Shown: one piece after another, positions 24,531-32,649 of the stretch
How the letters are laid out: each line of letters opens with the position of its first letter
Position numbering within the stretch: the first letter of the stretch is position 1
Origin: Actinomycetes bacterium
GTDB lineage: Bacteria > Actinomycetota > Acidimicrobiia > Acidimicrobiales > Ilumatobacteraceae
DNA: 41,656 nucleotides
Reading direction: 5' to 3'
NCBI GenBank assembly: GCA_014190095.1
Contig: BJFW01000005.1
Span: 11,417-53,072 of the forward strand
Position numbers and translations under genes: made by a program
The notes under the pieces: model-generated
Seen by the model: the letters and a program-made list of their open reading frames with translations, nothing else
Told to the model about the DNA's origin: nothing
Database searches by the model: none

Positions 24531-24971
24531 TCAGGGACGCGAAACCTGATCATTATTCAATTGCCTCCGCGTCCAGACAATAAGTAATACTCCGATTATT
24601 TCAAGTGGAATGTTGATGAGCCCACGATCGAAAACCGGTAACGCGTAATCACCAAACTGCAAACCTGATATTGGCCACCAAAACATCTTTGTATTCGTAA
24701 AAGCACCATCAAACACCAAATGCAGGAACATGCCAATGACGAAGGCCAGCATTTTGCTACGTGATTTCTTGCGTCCATAGGTAATCAACATGACCACAGC
24801 CATAATCGCCACCATGGTGACAAGACTGTGGAGTGGCCCAGCATGACCGAGAAACACTTCAATGACATCGGGAGCAAGCGCGCCTGCAACAACTAGCCGA
24901 TACGCAAACTTCTTATCGTGGAATACGAACCAAATAGTTGCAATGGATGTGCCGATAAACCAAAAGAACAT
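24531..24971 (-). CDS. YdjM/DUF457-like membrane protein
   Basis: A 146-residue protein with four or five hydrophobic helices. Conserved polar residues inside the helices include VFHDKKFAYRLVVAGALAPD, GPLHSLVT and IGMFLHLVFDGAFTNT, a His/Asp pattern resembling LexA-binding/YdjM-type putative membrane-bound metal-dependent hydrolases. The activity of this family is unproven. AGGAAG lies two bases before the ATG, inside the end of the zinc-ribbon gene upstream (ends 24978), so the two are probably co-transcribed. Confidence 0.68.
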   Translation of the reverse strand: MFFWFIGTSIATIWFVFHDKKFAYRLVVAGALAPDVIEVFLGHAGPLHSLVTMVAIMAVVMLITYGRKKSRSKMLAFVIGMFLHLVFDGAFTNTKMFWWPISGLQFGDYALPVFDRGLINIPLEIIGVLLIVWTRRQLNNDQVSRP

Positions 24972-24977
24972 GACTTC

Positions 24978-25685
24978 CTAAAATACGATAAAGCTGCCAC
25001 AATGCGGGCATTCAGGAAACTCATCTACTGGCAGGGTGCGCAGTGAATTGATTTCGCCTTGCGAGATGTCGAGGTGGCACGAACCACACGTTGGTCCCGT
25101 CAAACGACACACTGCCCCATCTGGACGATGTTTGCGCTTTGCCTCATACGTTGACATCAATGACTGTGGGACCACTAACGCCTGAGCACTTCGCTGCTCT
25201 GTGAGTAGAGCAATTTCGGCATCAATTTTTTGTTTAGCCGAACTGAGTGCCATGGTCGCAGCAACCAAAGAGCTTTTTGCACTTAATTGCAAGGGAGCGA
25301 GTTCGCTCTTTCTTAGTTCTGCAGACTCAACAATGCCCATAAGTTCAAGCTCGCGATCATCAAGCGCGCTCCGCTCGGATGTCACTGTTGCGATTTCATG
25401 CTGCAGTGCTTCAGCCTCACGTGGCGCGATAACGGTCTTCAGCTGCCTATTCAGCTTGATTAACTTGTCATCATGTTCGTGTGAGAAGCGATCGACTTTT
25501 GTGATTTCCGCATTCGAAGCAACAATCTCTGCATCACAAATCGCAATTTGTGCATCAATTTCAGCGAGTGTTCTCTTTGCCACATCACGATCAACCATTT
25601 CCTGCAAATGACTTACACGATGCTTGGCTTGTGAAATTGCAATGTCTGTTGTCTGAACTGCGAGGAGATCTGACAACACGCTCAT
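24978..25685 (-). CDS. Coiled-coil protein with C4 zinc ribbon
   Basis: A 235-residue protein: an N-terminal coiled coil of roughly 165 residues rich in Glu, Lys, Ala and Leu, then a C-terminal zinc ribbon with CGSCHLDIS and CPHCGSFIVF. This is the bacterial C4-type zinc-ribbon family (formerly DUF164) widespread in Actinobacteria, often beside a Nif3-like gene, which is not present here. Its function is not established. The ATG at 25685 directly follows the PBP stop codon (25690-25688), and the longer frame to 25748 would overlap PBP codons. It has no signal peptide. Confidence 0.82.
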   Translation of the reverse strand: MSVLSDLLAVQTTDIAISQAKHRVSHLQEMVDRDVAKRTLAEIDAQIAICDAEIVASNAEITKVDRFSHEHDDKLIKLNRQLKTVIAPREAEALQHEIATVTSERSALDDRELELMGIVESAELRKSELAPLQLSAKSSLVAATMALSSAKQKIDAEIALLTEQRSAQALVVPQSLMSTYEAKRKHRPDGAVCRLTGPTCGSCHLDISQGEINSLRTLPVDEFPECPHCGSFIVF

Positions 25686-25687
25686 CA

Positions 25688-28093
25688 CTAACCCGCGACT
25701 GTCGTGACAGCCGATGGAGGGAGACCATCGGTGCAGTTGTACACCCAATAGGCACCAATTGGCACGGTATTCACGGGTCCCGCGGGGTAACGATCTTTGA
25801 TGTACTGCTTGCTTGGCGGCACACTCGCTGCAACCGCGCCAGGAATGGTGGTCGTTGTCGTGGTGGTTGTAGTTGACGTGGTGACAACAGGCAGTGCTGG
25901 TGGTTCAACCAGATTCACTACAACGGTGTTGTTCGGCACAACTGGAACCGTAGTCGCATTCTTGCCTTTCGCCTGCGCTGTTGTTGGTGCTGGAATAGTT
26001 CCCGCAACCACTTGAGCCAAGCATTCGTTGCCAGGCAGATAGATGCGCTGAGGGGAAAGGTCTACACGTGCTTCGGTTGGCAATGCTGGTGGTGGAGCCG
26101 GCCAGTCAGAAAACTCATTAATGGGGATGTCTCCAAGCACTTCGTCCATCAATTGCTTCCAAATTCGCGCGGGATACATAGCGCCTTGAATGCGCGCGTA
26201 CCCATCTGCTTTTACAAACTCGGGAATGTTGACCATCGGCGTATATGCACGTGGATCACCGACCCACACCGCGGTCGTCAGTTCACGTGTGAAGCCAACA
26301 AACCATGCATTCGTATTGTCGTCTTGCGTTCCTGTCTTTCCGGCAGCTGGTCGACCGCCATCAAGTTGTGTTCGACGTGCAGTACCAAACTTCAACACAC
26401 CTTTCAATACATCCACCGAGCGCAAAGCTGATGCTTCCGAAAGAGCCTGATCGGGATTCAATTCATGCTGATAAATGACGCCAGTGGAGTCTTCAATTTT
26501 CTCGACGAAAAATGGCTCATGGTGAACGCCTAAGTTGGCAATGGTTTGGGCACCTGCTGCCATGTCGAGCGGACTCATTTCATTTGCACCAGTAGAAAGT
26601 GATGCATATGGCTTGATGAGATTTAGTCGTTCAGCGTCTGTACCCCATTCGGGTTTCGGCATGAAGTCCGAGCTCATCATTCCGTACATCAACGCAACAA
26701 CTTTCTCAAGACCCACCACTTGTGCAAGCCGGGCATACGCACAGTTAATTGATAGTGCCGTCATAGTCCGCAGGTTTGATACTGGCTGACTCACACCATT
26801 TGAAATAAGGAAAGTTGGCTCCTCGTCGTTTCCAGGGTTCGGCAATGTGCACGGGAGCGTTCCATCAATCACGTCCTCTGGCAGCAGTCCAGCCTCCATT
26901 GCCGCCGCAAGAATAAACATCTTTACGCTCGAACCCGTTTGACGCCTACGCATAGCAACGTTTACTTCGCTCACCAAAAAGTCGCGACCACCCACCATTG
27001 CTCGAACACCACCCGTTGCGTTGTCAATAGTGACAACTGCCGCCTGAATGTTTGCCGAGTTCTCTGGCATTTGCTCAAGTGCTGCTCGTTCGGCTGCAGC
27101 CTGAGCGCCTTTGTCAAGCGTTGTGTAGATGCGAAGACCGCCATAAAACAACTTTTTGTAGCGCTCTTCGTACGTTGCGCCAAGAATGTCGGAGCGGTTC
27201 AACAAATAGTCACGGACCGCTTCGGAGAAATAGGTGCGTCCAGTATCAGTTGCACGAGAAATCTCGCGACGATTTTCAGGAATTGGGCAATCTGCATCCT
27301 CAACTGTTCGCAATCGAGGATTTTCCCAGTTCTTACACGCAAGCGTGGCCTGCTCTGGGGTCATCTCTCCAACTTCTACCAATCGACTGAGCACTTGCTT
27401 GTAGCGGTAACGAGATGCGTCGGGCTTCGTAAATGGGTCACGGGAAGAAGGCGCTTGCACCATGCCGGCAAGAAACGCCCCCTGATTTTGCGATAGCCCT
27501 TGCACTGAAGTGCCAAAGTACACCTCGGCAGCAGCCTGCAAACCAAACGCGTTATTGCCGAAGAACACAGTATTGAGATACCGCTCAAGAATTTCTTCTT
27601 TGGATAATTGTTTCTCCAACATCACTGCTCCGCGAATTTGCAGAATCTTTAAACGACTTCCCGAGATTTTTCCGCCAAGCAATTCGTTCTTAATTACCTG
27701 CTGAGTAATTGTCGAGGCACCTTGTCTTCCACCACCTTGCGAGTTAGCCAGCAGTGCTCTTCCAATCGCTCTCAAGTTCACACCGTCGTGCTCAAAAAAT
27801 ACCGAGTCCTCAACAGCAATGAACGCATTCCTTACTGGTTCAGGAACCGCAGAAATTGGGGTCTGCTGCGTGTTCTTCACTTGAAACACGCCAACCTGCT
27901 GCCCATTTACATCGAGCAAAATACTGCGCTGGGCCAACCCTGAGAACTGTGACAGCGCTACCGGTTCCTCGCTATGCGCGTTCAGGATCCCCCAGGCCTG
28001 TGGAGCCATGGCCGTAATGATGGCCGTGATCGCAAGTGCTCCGGCGAGCATGGTGATCAACAGGCGGATACTCAACCTCAAGTGGGGATTCAC
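25688..28093 (-). CDS. Class A penicillin-binding protein (transglycosylase/transpeptidase)
   Basis: An 801-residue bifunctional peptidoglycan synthase. It has an N-terminal membrane helix (about 8-31), a GT51 domain with EDSVFFEHDG (catalytic Glu near 95) and GASTITQQVIKN, and a transpeptidase domain with SSVK (active Ser388, Lys391), SIN (448-450) and KTG (586-588). A Pro/Thr-rich tail follows (TTSTTTTTTTTTIPG) with a short extracellular C-terminus that includes two cysteines. The GTG at 28093 was chosen because AAAGG lies four bases upstream. Upstream in-frame starts would run into the divergent gene at 28120. It is followed by the zinc-ribbon gene with 2 bases between. Confidence 0.93.
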   Translation of the reverse strand: MNPHLRLSIRLLITMLAGALAITAIITAMAPQAWGILNAHSEEPVALSQFSGLAQRSILLDVNGQQVGVFQVKNTQQTPISAVPEPVRNAFIAVEDSVFFEHDGVNLRAIGRALLANSQGGGRQGASTITQQVIKNELLGGKISGSRLKILQIRGAVMLEKQLSKEEILERYLNTVFFGNNAFGLQAAAEVYFGTSVQGLSQNQGAFLAGMVQAPSSRDPFTKPDASRYRYKQVLSRLVEVGEMTPEQATLACKNWENPRLRTVEDADCPIPENRREISRATDTGRTYFSEAVRDYLLNRSDILGATYEERYKKLFYGGLRIYTTLDKGAQAAAERAALEQMPENSANIQAAVVTIDNATGGVRAMVGGRDFLVSEVNVAMRRRQTGSSVKMFILAAAMEAGLLPEDVIDGTLPCTLPNPGNDEEPTFLISNGVSQPVSNLRTMTALSINCAYARLAQVVGLEKVVALMYGMMSSDFMPKPEWGTDAERLNLIKPYASLSTGANEMSPLDMAAGAQTIANLGVHHEPFFVEKIEDSTGVIYQHELNPDQALSEASALRSVDVLKGVLKFGTARRTQLDGGRPAAGKTGTQDDNTNAWFVGFTRELTTAVWVGDPRAYTPMVNIPEFVKADGYARIQGAMYPARIWKQLMDEVLGDIPINEFSDWPAPPPALPTEARVDLSPQRIYLPGNECLAQVVAGTIPAPTTAQAKGKNATTVPVVPNNTVVVNLVEPPALPVVTTSTTTTTTTTTIPGAVAASVPPSKQYIKDRYPAGPVNTVPIGAYWVYNCTDGLPPSAVTTVAG

Positions 28094-28107
28094 GTTGCCT
28101 TTAACAC

Positions 28108-28119
28108 TAATCTGCCTAC
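28108..28119 (+). promoter_or_regulatory. -10 element of leaderless promoter for the LLM oxidoreductase
   Basis: TAATCT, then GCCTAC, then the ATG at 28120. The start codon of the divergent PBP gene is only 26 bases away. Confidence 0.5.
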
Positions 28120-29073
28120 ATGTCATCTTCCCGCCAGTTCCCGATTCGCCCATTTCGCTTTGGAATTCAAGCAAGCAGCACACCGACTGGCAGGGAGTGG
28201 GTGGAACTTGCGAGAAAGACCGAATCGCTCGGTTATGGCGCACTCACCATGCCCGATCACTTCACTGATCAACTTGCGCCGCTTCCAGCACTCACCGCTG
28301 CAGCAATGGCAACGTCAACACTTCGCATTGGCGCGTTGGTGTGGGACAACGACTACAAGCACCCAGTGGTATTTGCAAAAGAAATGGCAACGCTCGATGT
28401 GCTGAGCGATGGCCGACTCGACTTGGGCATTGGTGCGGGGTGGATGATGACCGACTACGAACAGTCAGGCATTCCATACGAATCTGCCGGCACTCGCATC
28501 GACAAGATGATTGAAGGCATTGACATCATGAAGGGTTGCTTTGCGCAAGGGCCGTTCTCGTATGCAGGCAAGCACTACACGATCACCAATTACAACGGCA
28601 TGCCAAAACCTGTGCAAGGAACATGTCCACCAATCCTGATTGGCGGTGGCGGAAAACGCGTACTCACCTATGCAGCAAAGGTCGCCGACATTGTGGGCAT
28701 CAATGCCACCATGAGTGCTGGTGCAGTTGGACCAGAAGCCATCGCCACCATGACCGCCGAGGCTGTTGACGCAAAGGTGGACATTGTGCGCGAAGCTTCG
28801 GGCGACCGCATCAACGACATTGAAATGAACATTCGTGCCTTCCTGGTGAATGTCACCGACGATGCCGAAGGCGCTATCAGCAGGCTGGCAAAGGGTATGG
28901 GTGTTGAAGAATCAATGGTTGCCAACACCCCATTTGCGTTAATGGGACCTCCAAACAAACTGATCGAAGACCTGCTTGCTCGCCGTGAGCGTTGGGGCTT
29001 TTCCTATGTAATCGTTGGTGGTGAAGACGTAGAGGCGTTCGCGCCAGTGGTGGCAGCGCTCGCCGGCAAATAG
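28120..29073 (+). CDS. Luciferase-like F420-type oxidoreductase
   Basis: A 317-residue TIM-barrel oxidoreductase. PFRFGIQASSTPTGREWVEL at the start, YGALTMPDHFTDQLAPLPAL, LSDGRLDLGIGAGWMMTDYE and PILIGGGGKRVLTYAAKVAD are characteristic of the actinobacterial subgroup I know as TIGR03621 (MSMEG_2516-like). Members probably use reduced or oxidised F420, and the substrate is unknown. The ATG at 28120 has no Shine-Dalgarno but a leaderless -10. It is divergent from the PBP gene and is followed by the cold-shock gene, whose promoter begins immediately after this stop codon. A related truncated gene is at 1-485. Confidence 0.9.
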   Translation: MSSSRQFPIRPFRFGIQASSTPTGREWVELARKTESLGYGALTMPDHFTDQLAPLPALTAAAMATSTLRIGALVWDNDYKHPVVFAKEMATLDVLSDGRLDLGIGAGWMMTDYEQSGIPYESAGTRIDKMIEGIDIMKGCFAQGPFSYAGKHYTITNYNGMPKPVQGTCPPILIGGGGKRVLTYAAKVADIVGINATMSAGAVGPEAIATMTAEAVDAKVDIVREASGDRINDIEMNIRAFLVNVTDDAEGAISRLAKGMGVEESMVANTPFALMGPPNKLIEDLLARRERWGFSYVIVGGEDVEAFAPVVAALAGK

Positions 29074-29103
29074 TTGACGGCATGAAGTGTGATTAGGCAC
29101 AAT
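29074..29103 (+). promoter_or_regulatory. Cold-shock gene promoter
   Basis: TTGACG (29074-29079), an 18-base spacer and CACAAT (29098-29103) give a start near 29110 and a leader of about 60 bases. It begins on the base after the LLM stop codon. Confidence 0.5.
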
Positions 29104-29169
29104 GTGTCATAACCTAGAAGTCGGATTAGCCACAAGGGCTCTTCCTCATTTCACGAAAAGAGAAAAGTT

Positions 29170-29367
29170 ATGCGCGGTACCGTCAAATTCTTTAATGCAG
29201 AGAAGGGCTACGGCTTTATTTCACGCGATGGAGGGGACGATGTTTTCGTTCACTTCTCGAACATCAAGGGCGAAGGCTACAAGTCTTTGTTCGAAGGTCA
29301 AGCCGTTGAATTCGACGTTGCACCTGGTCGCAAGGGTGAGGAAGCACAAAACGTCGTCGTAATCTGA
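29170..29367 (+). CDS. Cold-shock domain protein
   Basis: A 65-residue CspA-type OB-fold protein binding single-stranded nucleic acid. The RNP1 motif KGYGFISR and RNP2 motif DVFVHFS are both intact, with the usual [11 protein letters not shown] start. AAAGAGAAAAG lies just before the ATG at 29170. Unlike most genes here it has a leader (about 60 bases), which in other cold-shock genes is where mRNA structure controls translation with temperature. It is monocistronic: the amidase on the opposite strand ends 16 bases later. Confidence 0.96.
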   Translation: MRGTVKFFNAEKGYGFISRDGGDDVFVHFSNIKGEGYKSLFEGQAVEFDVAPGRKGEEAQNVVVI

Positions 29368-29383
29368 CGAACTAATTAATAAT

Positions 29384-30790
29384 TCAGTCGATCGGATCGA
29401 TCGGCGTGCTTAAACCACACGCCGATTCGATCTGCTCGGCGATTGCAAGGCAGTGAAGATCGGTGAAGCGAGACCCGATCACCTGGACACCAACTGGAAG
29501 CGAGTCGGCCATTCCGCCCGGCACCACCACTGCAGGAAGTCCAAGCAAGTTTGCTGGCAACACAGCACGTAGTTGTTGCAAAGTTCCCATTGCGTTTTCT
29601 ACATCTTTGATGTCATTGTCGTAAACAAACGCTGGCTCTGTCCACGTTGGACAAATAAGCACAGGGTTCTCCTTAAACCACAACGACCAACGTCGTGCAA
29701 CACCATTGCGTTGCGTCTGCGCATTTACCCAGCCCGCAAAGTCAACTGGTGTCATACCTTCACTGGTGAGTTCAAGGAATCGCCTACCGCCCTCACCCAT
29801 CACCATGTTCAGCAAGTCGAGCTGCAACGTAAGTTCGCCATTCATTTGAATTGACCACAACAAACATGCAAGTTCGAAGTCTGGTGGCGTCGTTTCCACA
29901 ACTTCATGCCCGGCATTTGACAACGCATCGGCAGCTTTGCGAACTGCTGATTCAATACCAGGGTGTGTAGTTCCACCCGGTGGGTTAGCCATTACGGCAA
30001 CGCGAGTTTTCTTTGCAAGAGGAAATTCATCGAGCACTACAGGAACACTGATTGGGTCACGTGCATGTGCACCAGCAACTACTCGCAAACCAGCACGCAC
30101 GTCTGCAATGCGTCGTGCCATCACTCCTTGGCCGAGCATGAGTTGCGAACTGAGACCGAAGTCTTCAATGGGAAACATCTGCGCATCGGGCACAACACCT
30201 TTGGTGGGCATGATGGAAGCGATGCCGTTGCAATGAGCAGGGTTGCGCAGCGAACCACCGATGTCGTTACCTAGACCGAGCGGCGACATACCGCTGGCAA
30301 GGGCAGCACCTTCGCCACCACTTGAACCACCTGCGGTGCGATCTGATTTCCATGGGTTCTTTGTTCGCCCGTACAGGGTGCTGTCAGTGTGTACACGAAG
30401 ACCCAAGTCGGGCATGTTGGTGCGGCCAAGCATGATTGCACCAGAAGCCTTCATGCGCTCAACAGTTGGCGCATCAATAGCAGGAATGGCCTCAGCAAGA
30501 GCGGTAATACCTTGTGTCGTGGCCTGACCCGCAACATCAATATTGATCTTGACGGTATAAGGAACGCCATGAAGCGGACCAATTGTGCCACCTTGCGCAA
30601 GAGCCTTGTCTGCAGCATCAGCAGCAGTGCGAGCCTCATCACCCATCACCCGAATAATGGCGTTGACTTTAGGGTTCACTTCATCGATTCGGCTGAGATG
30701 CGCATCTATCACTTCTCTGCTGGAAAATTTTTTACTGCGGATTCCTTCTGCAAGATCTAGTGCACTCTTCCGCCACAGTTCGTTTGTCAT
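29384..30790 (-). CDS. Amidase-signature family hydrolase
   Basis: A 468-residue amidase of the Ser-cisSer-Lys type that hydrolyses amide bonds. The N-terminal LSRIDEVNPKVNAIIRVM and GPLHGVPYTVKINIDVAGQA (with the catalytic Lys), and the Gly/Ser-rich block DRTAGGSSGGEGAALASGMS followed by GNDIGGSLRNPAHCNG, are the amidase signature. GatA is the best-known relative, but the lack of gatB/gatC nearby and the sequence suggest a general amidase. The ATG at 30790 has AAGGGGG six bases upstream; an in-frame TTG at 30808 is less likely. It has no signal peptide. The divergent gene is a DMT transporter. Confidence 0.88.
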   Translation of the reverse strand: MTNELWRKSALDLAEGIRSKKFSSREVIDAHLSRIDEVNPKVNAIIRVMGDEARTAADAADKALAQGGTIGPLHGVPYTVKINIDVAGQATTQGITALAEAIPAIDAPTVERMKASGAIMLGRTNMPDLGLRVHTDSTLYGRTKNPWKSDRTAGGSSGGEGAALASGMSPLGLGNDIGGSLRNPAHCNGIASIMPTKGVVPDAQMFPIEDFGLSSQLMLGQGVMARRIADVRAGLRVVAGAHARDPISVPVVLDEFPLAKKTRVAVMANPPGGTTHPGIESAVRKAADALSNAGHEVVETTPPDFELACLLWSIQMNGELTLQLDLLNMVMGEGGRRFLELTSEGMTPVDFAGWVNAQTQRNGVARRWSLWFKENPVLICPTWTEPAFVYDNDIKDVENAMGTLQQLRAVLPANLLGLPAVVVPGGMADSLPVGVQVIGSRFTDLHCLAIAEQIESACGLSTPIDPID

Positions 30791-30833
30791 GTTTCCCCCT
30801 TGAACCAAGAGTAACCAAACAAGGCTCGGGCAC

Positions 30834-30845
30834 TAGATTCGGAGC
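30834..30845 (+). promoter_or_regulatory. -10 element of leaderless DMT-transporter promoter
   Basis: TAGATT, then CGGAGC, then the GTG start at 30846. Confidence 0.5.
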
Positions 30846-31754
30846 GTGGTGAAGAATCAACAAGCGTTCGGGTCATTTCTTATCGTGTTTGCCAGCGCTT
30901 GTTTTGCCATGGTTCCGTTCATGGCAAAGACCACCTACGACGAAGGTGCTAACGCTCTTGGCATGTTGTCTTCCCGATTCGCGATGTCAGCGGTTTTGAT
31001 GGTCATCTTGCGTTTTGTATTCGTTCGCGACACGCCATGGCCGCGCAGACAGCTACTTCCCGACTTGCTGTCACTTGGTTTTGTGGGCATCACCATTTGC
31101 TCACTCACCTACTTCACCGCTATTCGCGATATTGATACCAGCCTTGCCATTGTTATTTTCTACTGCAACCCCGTCATGGTGGTGCTTGCTTCATGGTTGA
31201 TCTACAAGAAGAAACCATCGAAGAGCATTGTGTATGCGTTGATGTTCACCATGGTCGGTGTGGGCATAACCTCAGGCGAAATTGGTGGAGGAAGCACACA
31301 GGCTGTTGTACTCGTACTCATTTCTTCTCTCGCCTATGTTTTCTATGCGCTTGGCTGTTCTCGTTCGCTCAAGCACACCGACATGTTCACGGGAGTCACA
31401 TTCGTAAATATTGGCGCAGCACTTGGTTTCAATTTATATGCACTCGTTTCGCCAGGTGGAATGACTGCCGATTACCCAGACACCACCAAAGGGTGGCTAG
31501 TCATTGTTGCATTGGCAATTGTTGGAACAGTGTTTCCTACATCTACCTTTTTTATGGGTTTAAAGCGCATTGGTACGAACATGACCTCCATTTTCACTAC
31601 TAGCGAACCAGTTTTTGGCATTGCATGTGGAATTCTGATTTTGAACGAGCAACTGTCTTTGAACCGCGTGATCGGCGCAGCATTTGTTATCGGCGCATTG
31701 CTGATGCTGTCGGTTGTTGAGTCGCGTTCTGAAACGGTTACCGCTCACCAATAA
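30846..31754 (+). CDS. DMT-superfamily (EamA) transporter
   Basis: A 302-residue ten-helix membrane protein with two EamA repeats. Near the N-terminus TTYDEGANALGMLSSRFAMS is nearly shared with the transporter at 40672 (RTAYDEGANALGVMTPRFAI), showing that the two are paralogues. The first repeat ends at IYKKKPSKSIVYALMFTMVG; the second has EPVFGIACGILILNEQLSLN. The substrate is unknown. The start is a GTG with a leaderless -10. Its last 17 bases overlap the convergent serine hydrolase gene. Confidence 0.88.
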   Translation: MVKNQQAFGSFLIVFASACFAMVPFMAKTTYDEGANALGMLSSRFAMSAVLMVILRFVFVRDTPWPRRQLLPDLLSLGFVGITICSLTYFTAIRDIDTSLAIVIFYCNPVMVVLASWLIYKKKPSKSIVYALMFTMVGVGITSGEIGGGSTQAVVLVLISSLAYVFYALGCSRSLKHTDMFTGVTFVNIGAALGFNLYALVSPGGMTADYPDTTKGWLVIVALAIVGTVFPTSTFFMGLKRIGTNMTSIFTTSEPVFGIACGILILNEQLSLNRVIGAAFVIGALLMLSVVESRSETVTAHQ

Positions 31755-32649
31755 CCGGAAATTGTTCGATGACTACCCGTAATTCTGCAACAACAGAGTT
31801 CCGTAACTCGGCGACGGTTTTACCAAGTCGCACCACGACAAGATCGCGGTCAGGTATCACCATGATGTACTGGCCTTCATAACCAGCGGCAACAAGACTG
31901 TTGCGCTCTCCTGGCAGCGTCCACCAGTGAGCCCCGTAGCCCAAACCTGTTTCTTCGTCGAACGCGTGCTGTGCTCGTGCGTGGTCAACCCAACCTTCGG
32001 GCAAAATTCGCACTCCATTGCACACCCCGTCGCGAAGGTACAGCAGACCAAACTTGGCGAAGTCTCGTGCGGTTGCGTACACATACGAAGAACCAACAAA
32101 GGTTCCTGCCGCGTCATACTTCGGCAGGGCCTTCATACCTATTGCGTCGAACAATCGACTGCGCATAAAGCTCTCGATATTGACATGAGAACCAGTGGCA
32201 TCGCCTAAAGCGTTGCCAAGCAGCCGGGTGACAATGTTGGTAGTTCCCGATGAATACACCCATTCAGCACCTGGCGCTGCGGCAAGCGGTTGCGCAATCG
32301 CATATGCCGCGACATCGTCTTTGCCGGATCCAAAAAGCATGTCGATTACATCGGATGCGTCGCCGTCTACATAATCCTCTACCCATGACAGCCCAGACCG
32401 CATCTCCAGCAAATGTTGCAAAGTGATGTTGCGTCGGTTATCCGACTCCCACCCAGGAAACAGTTGGCTATCTGCAACGTTCAACAGCCCATCCATCTGC
32501 GCAATTCCGACGAGAGCATGCGTGATGCTCTTTGCCATCGACCACGAAATGAGTGTGGTTTGAGCTGTGACTTCAGGTGCGTATGTCTCGGAGACAATCT
32601 CGCCTTTATGAATTACCAGTTGAGCGAGAGTCACATTGTCGCTAGTCAC
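31738..32649 (-). CDS. Serine hydrolase of the beta-lactamase/PBP4* family
   Basis: A 303-residue protein of the beta-lactamase-like (class C/esterase) family. The SxxK motif is ISWSMAKSITHALVG (Ser-Met-Ala-Lys), and YSSGTTN with a Tyr-x-x-type second motif follows, then a C-terminal region with WWTLPGERNSLVAAGYEGQY. Members act as esterases, D-aminopeptidases or peptidases. The GTG at 32649 is chosen because GGAGG lies eight bases upstream and the start overlaps the exonuclease stop (GTGA). No signal peptide is visible, so it is probably cytosolic. It is the last gene of the mod operon. Confidence 0.85.
   Translation of the reverse strand: MTSDNVTLAQLVIHKGEIVSETYAPEVTAQTTLISWSMAKSITHALVGIAQMDGLLNVADSQLFPGWESDNRRNITLQHLLEMRSGLSWVEDYVDGDASDVIDMLFGSGKDDVAAYAIAQPLAAAPGAEWVYSSGTTNIVTRLLGNALGDATGSHVNIESFMRSRLFDAIGMKALPKYDAAGTFVGSSYVYATARDFAKFGLLYLRDGVCNGVRILPEGWVDHARAQHAFDEETGLGYGAHWWTLPGERNSLVAAGYEGQYIMVIPDRDLVVVRLGKTVAELRNSVVAELRVVIEQFPVIGER

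Noticed and set aside
25845-25890. GT-rich repeats on the plus strand near the PBP tail and at 39690-39725
   Set aside because: They are Thr codon runs of the exported-protein linkers, not simple-sequence elements with separate function.
26939-27496. Plus-strand frame of 185 codons inside the PBP gene
   Set aside because: It is antisense to the PBP transpeptidase region, has no start signals and its composition follows the opposite strand.
29382-29405. CGATCGGATCGATCGG near-palindrome after the cold-shock gene
   Set aside because: It falls in the last codons of the amidase (PIDPID) and has no U-tract, so it is not a convincing terminator.
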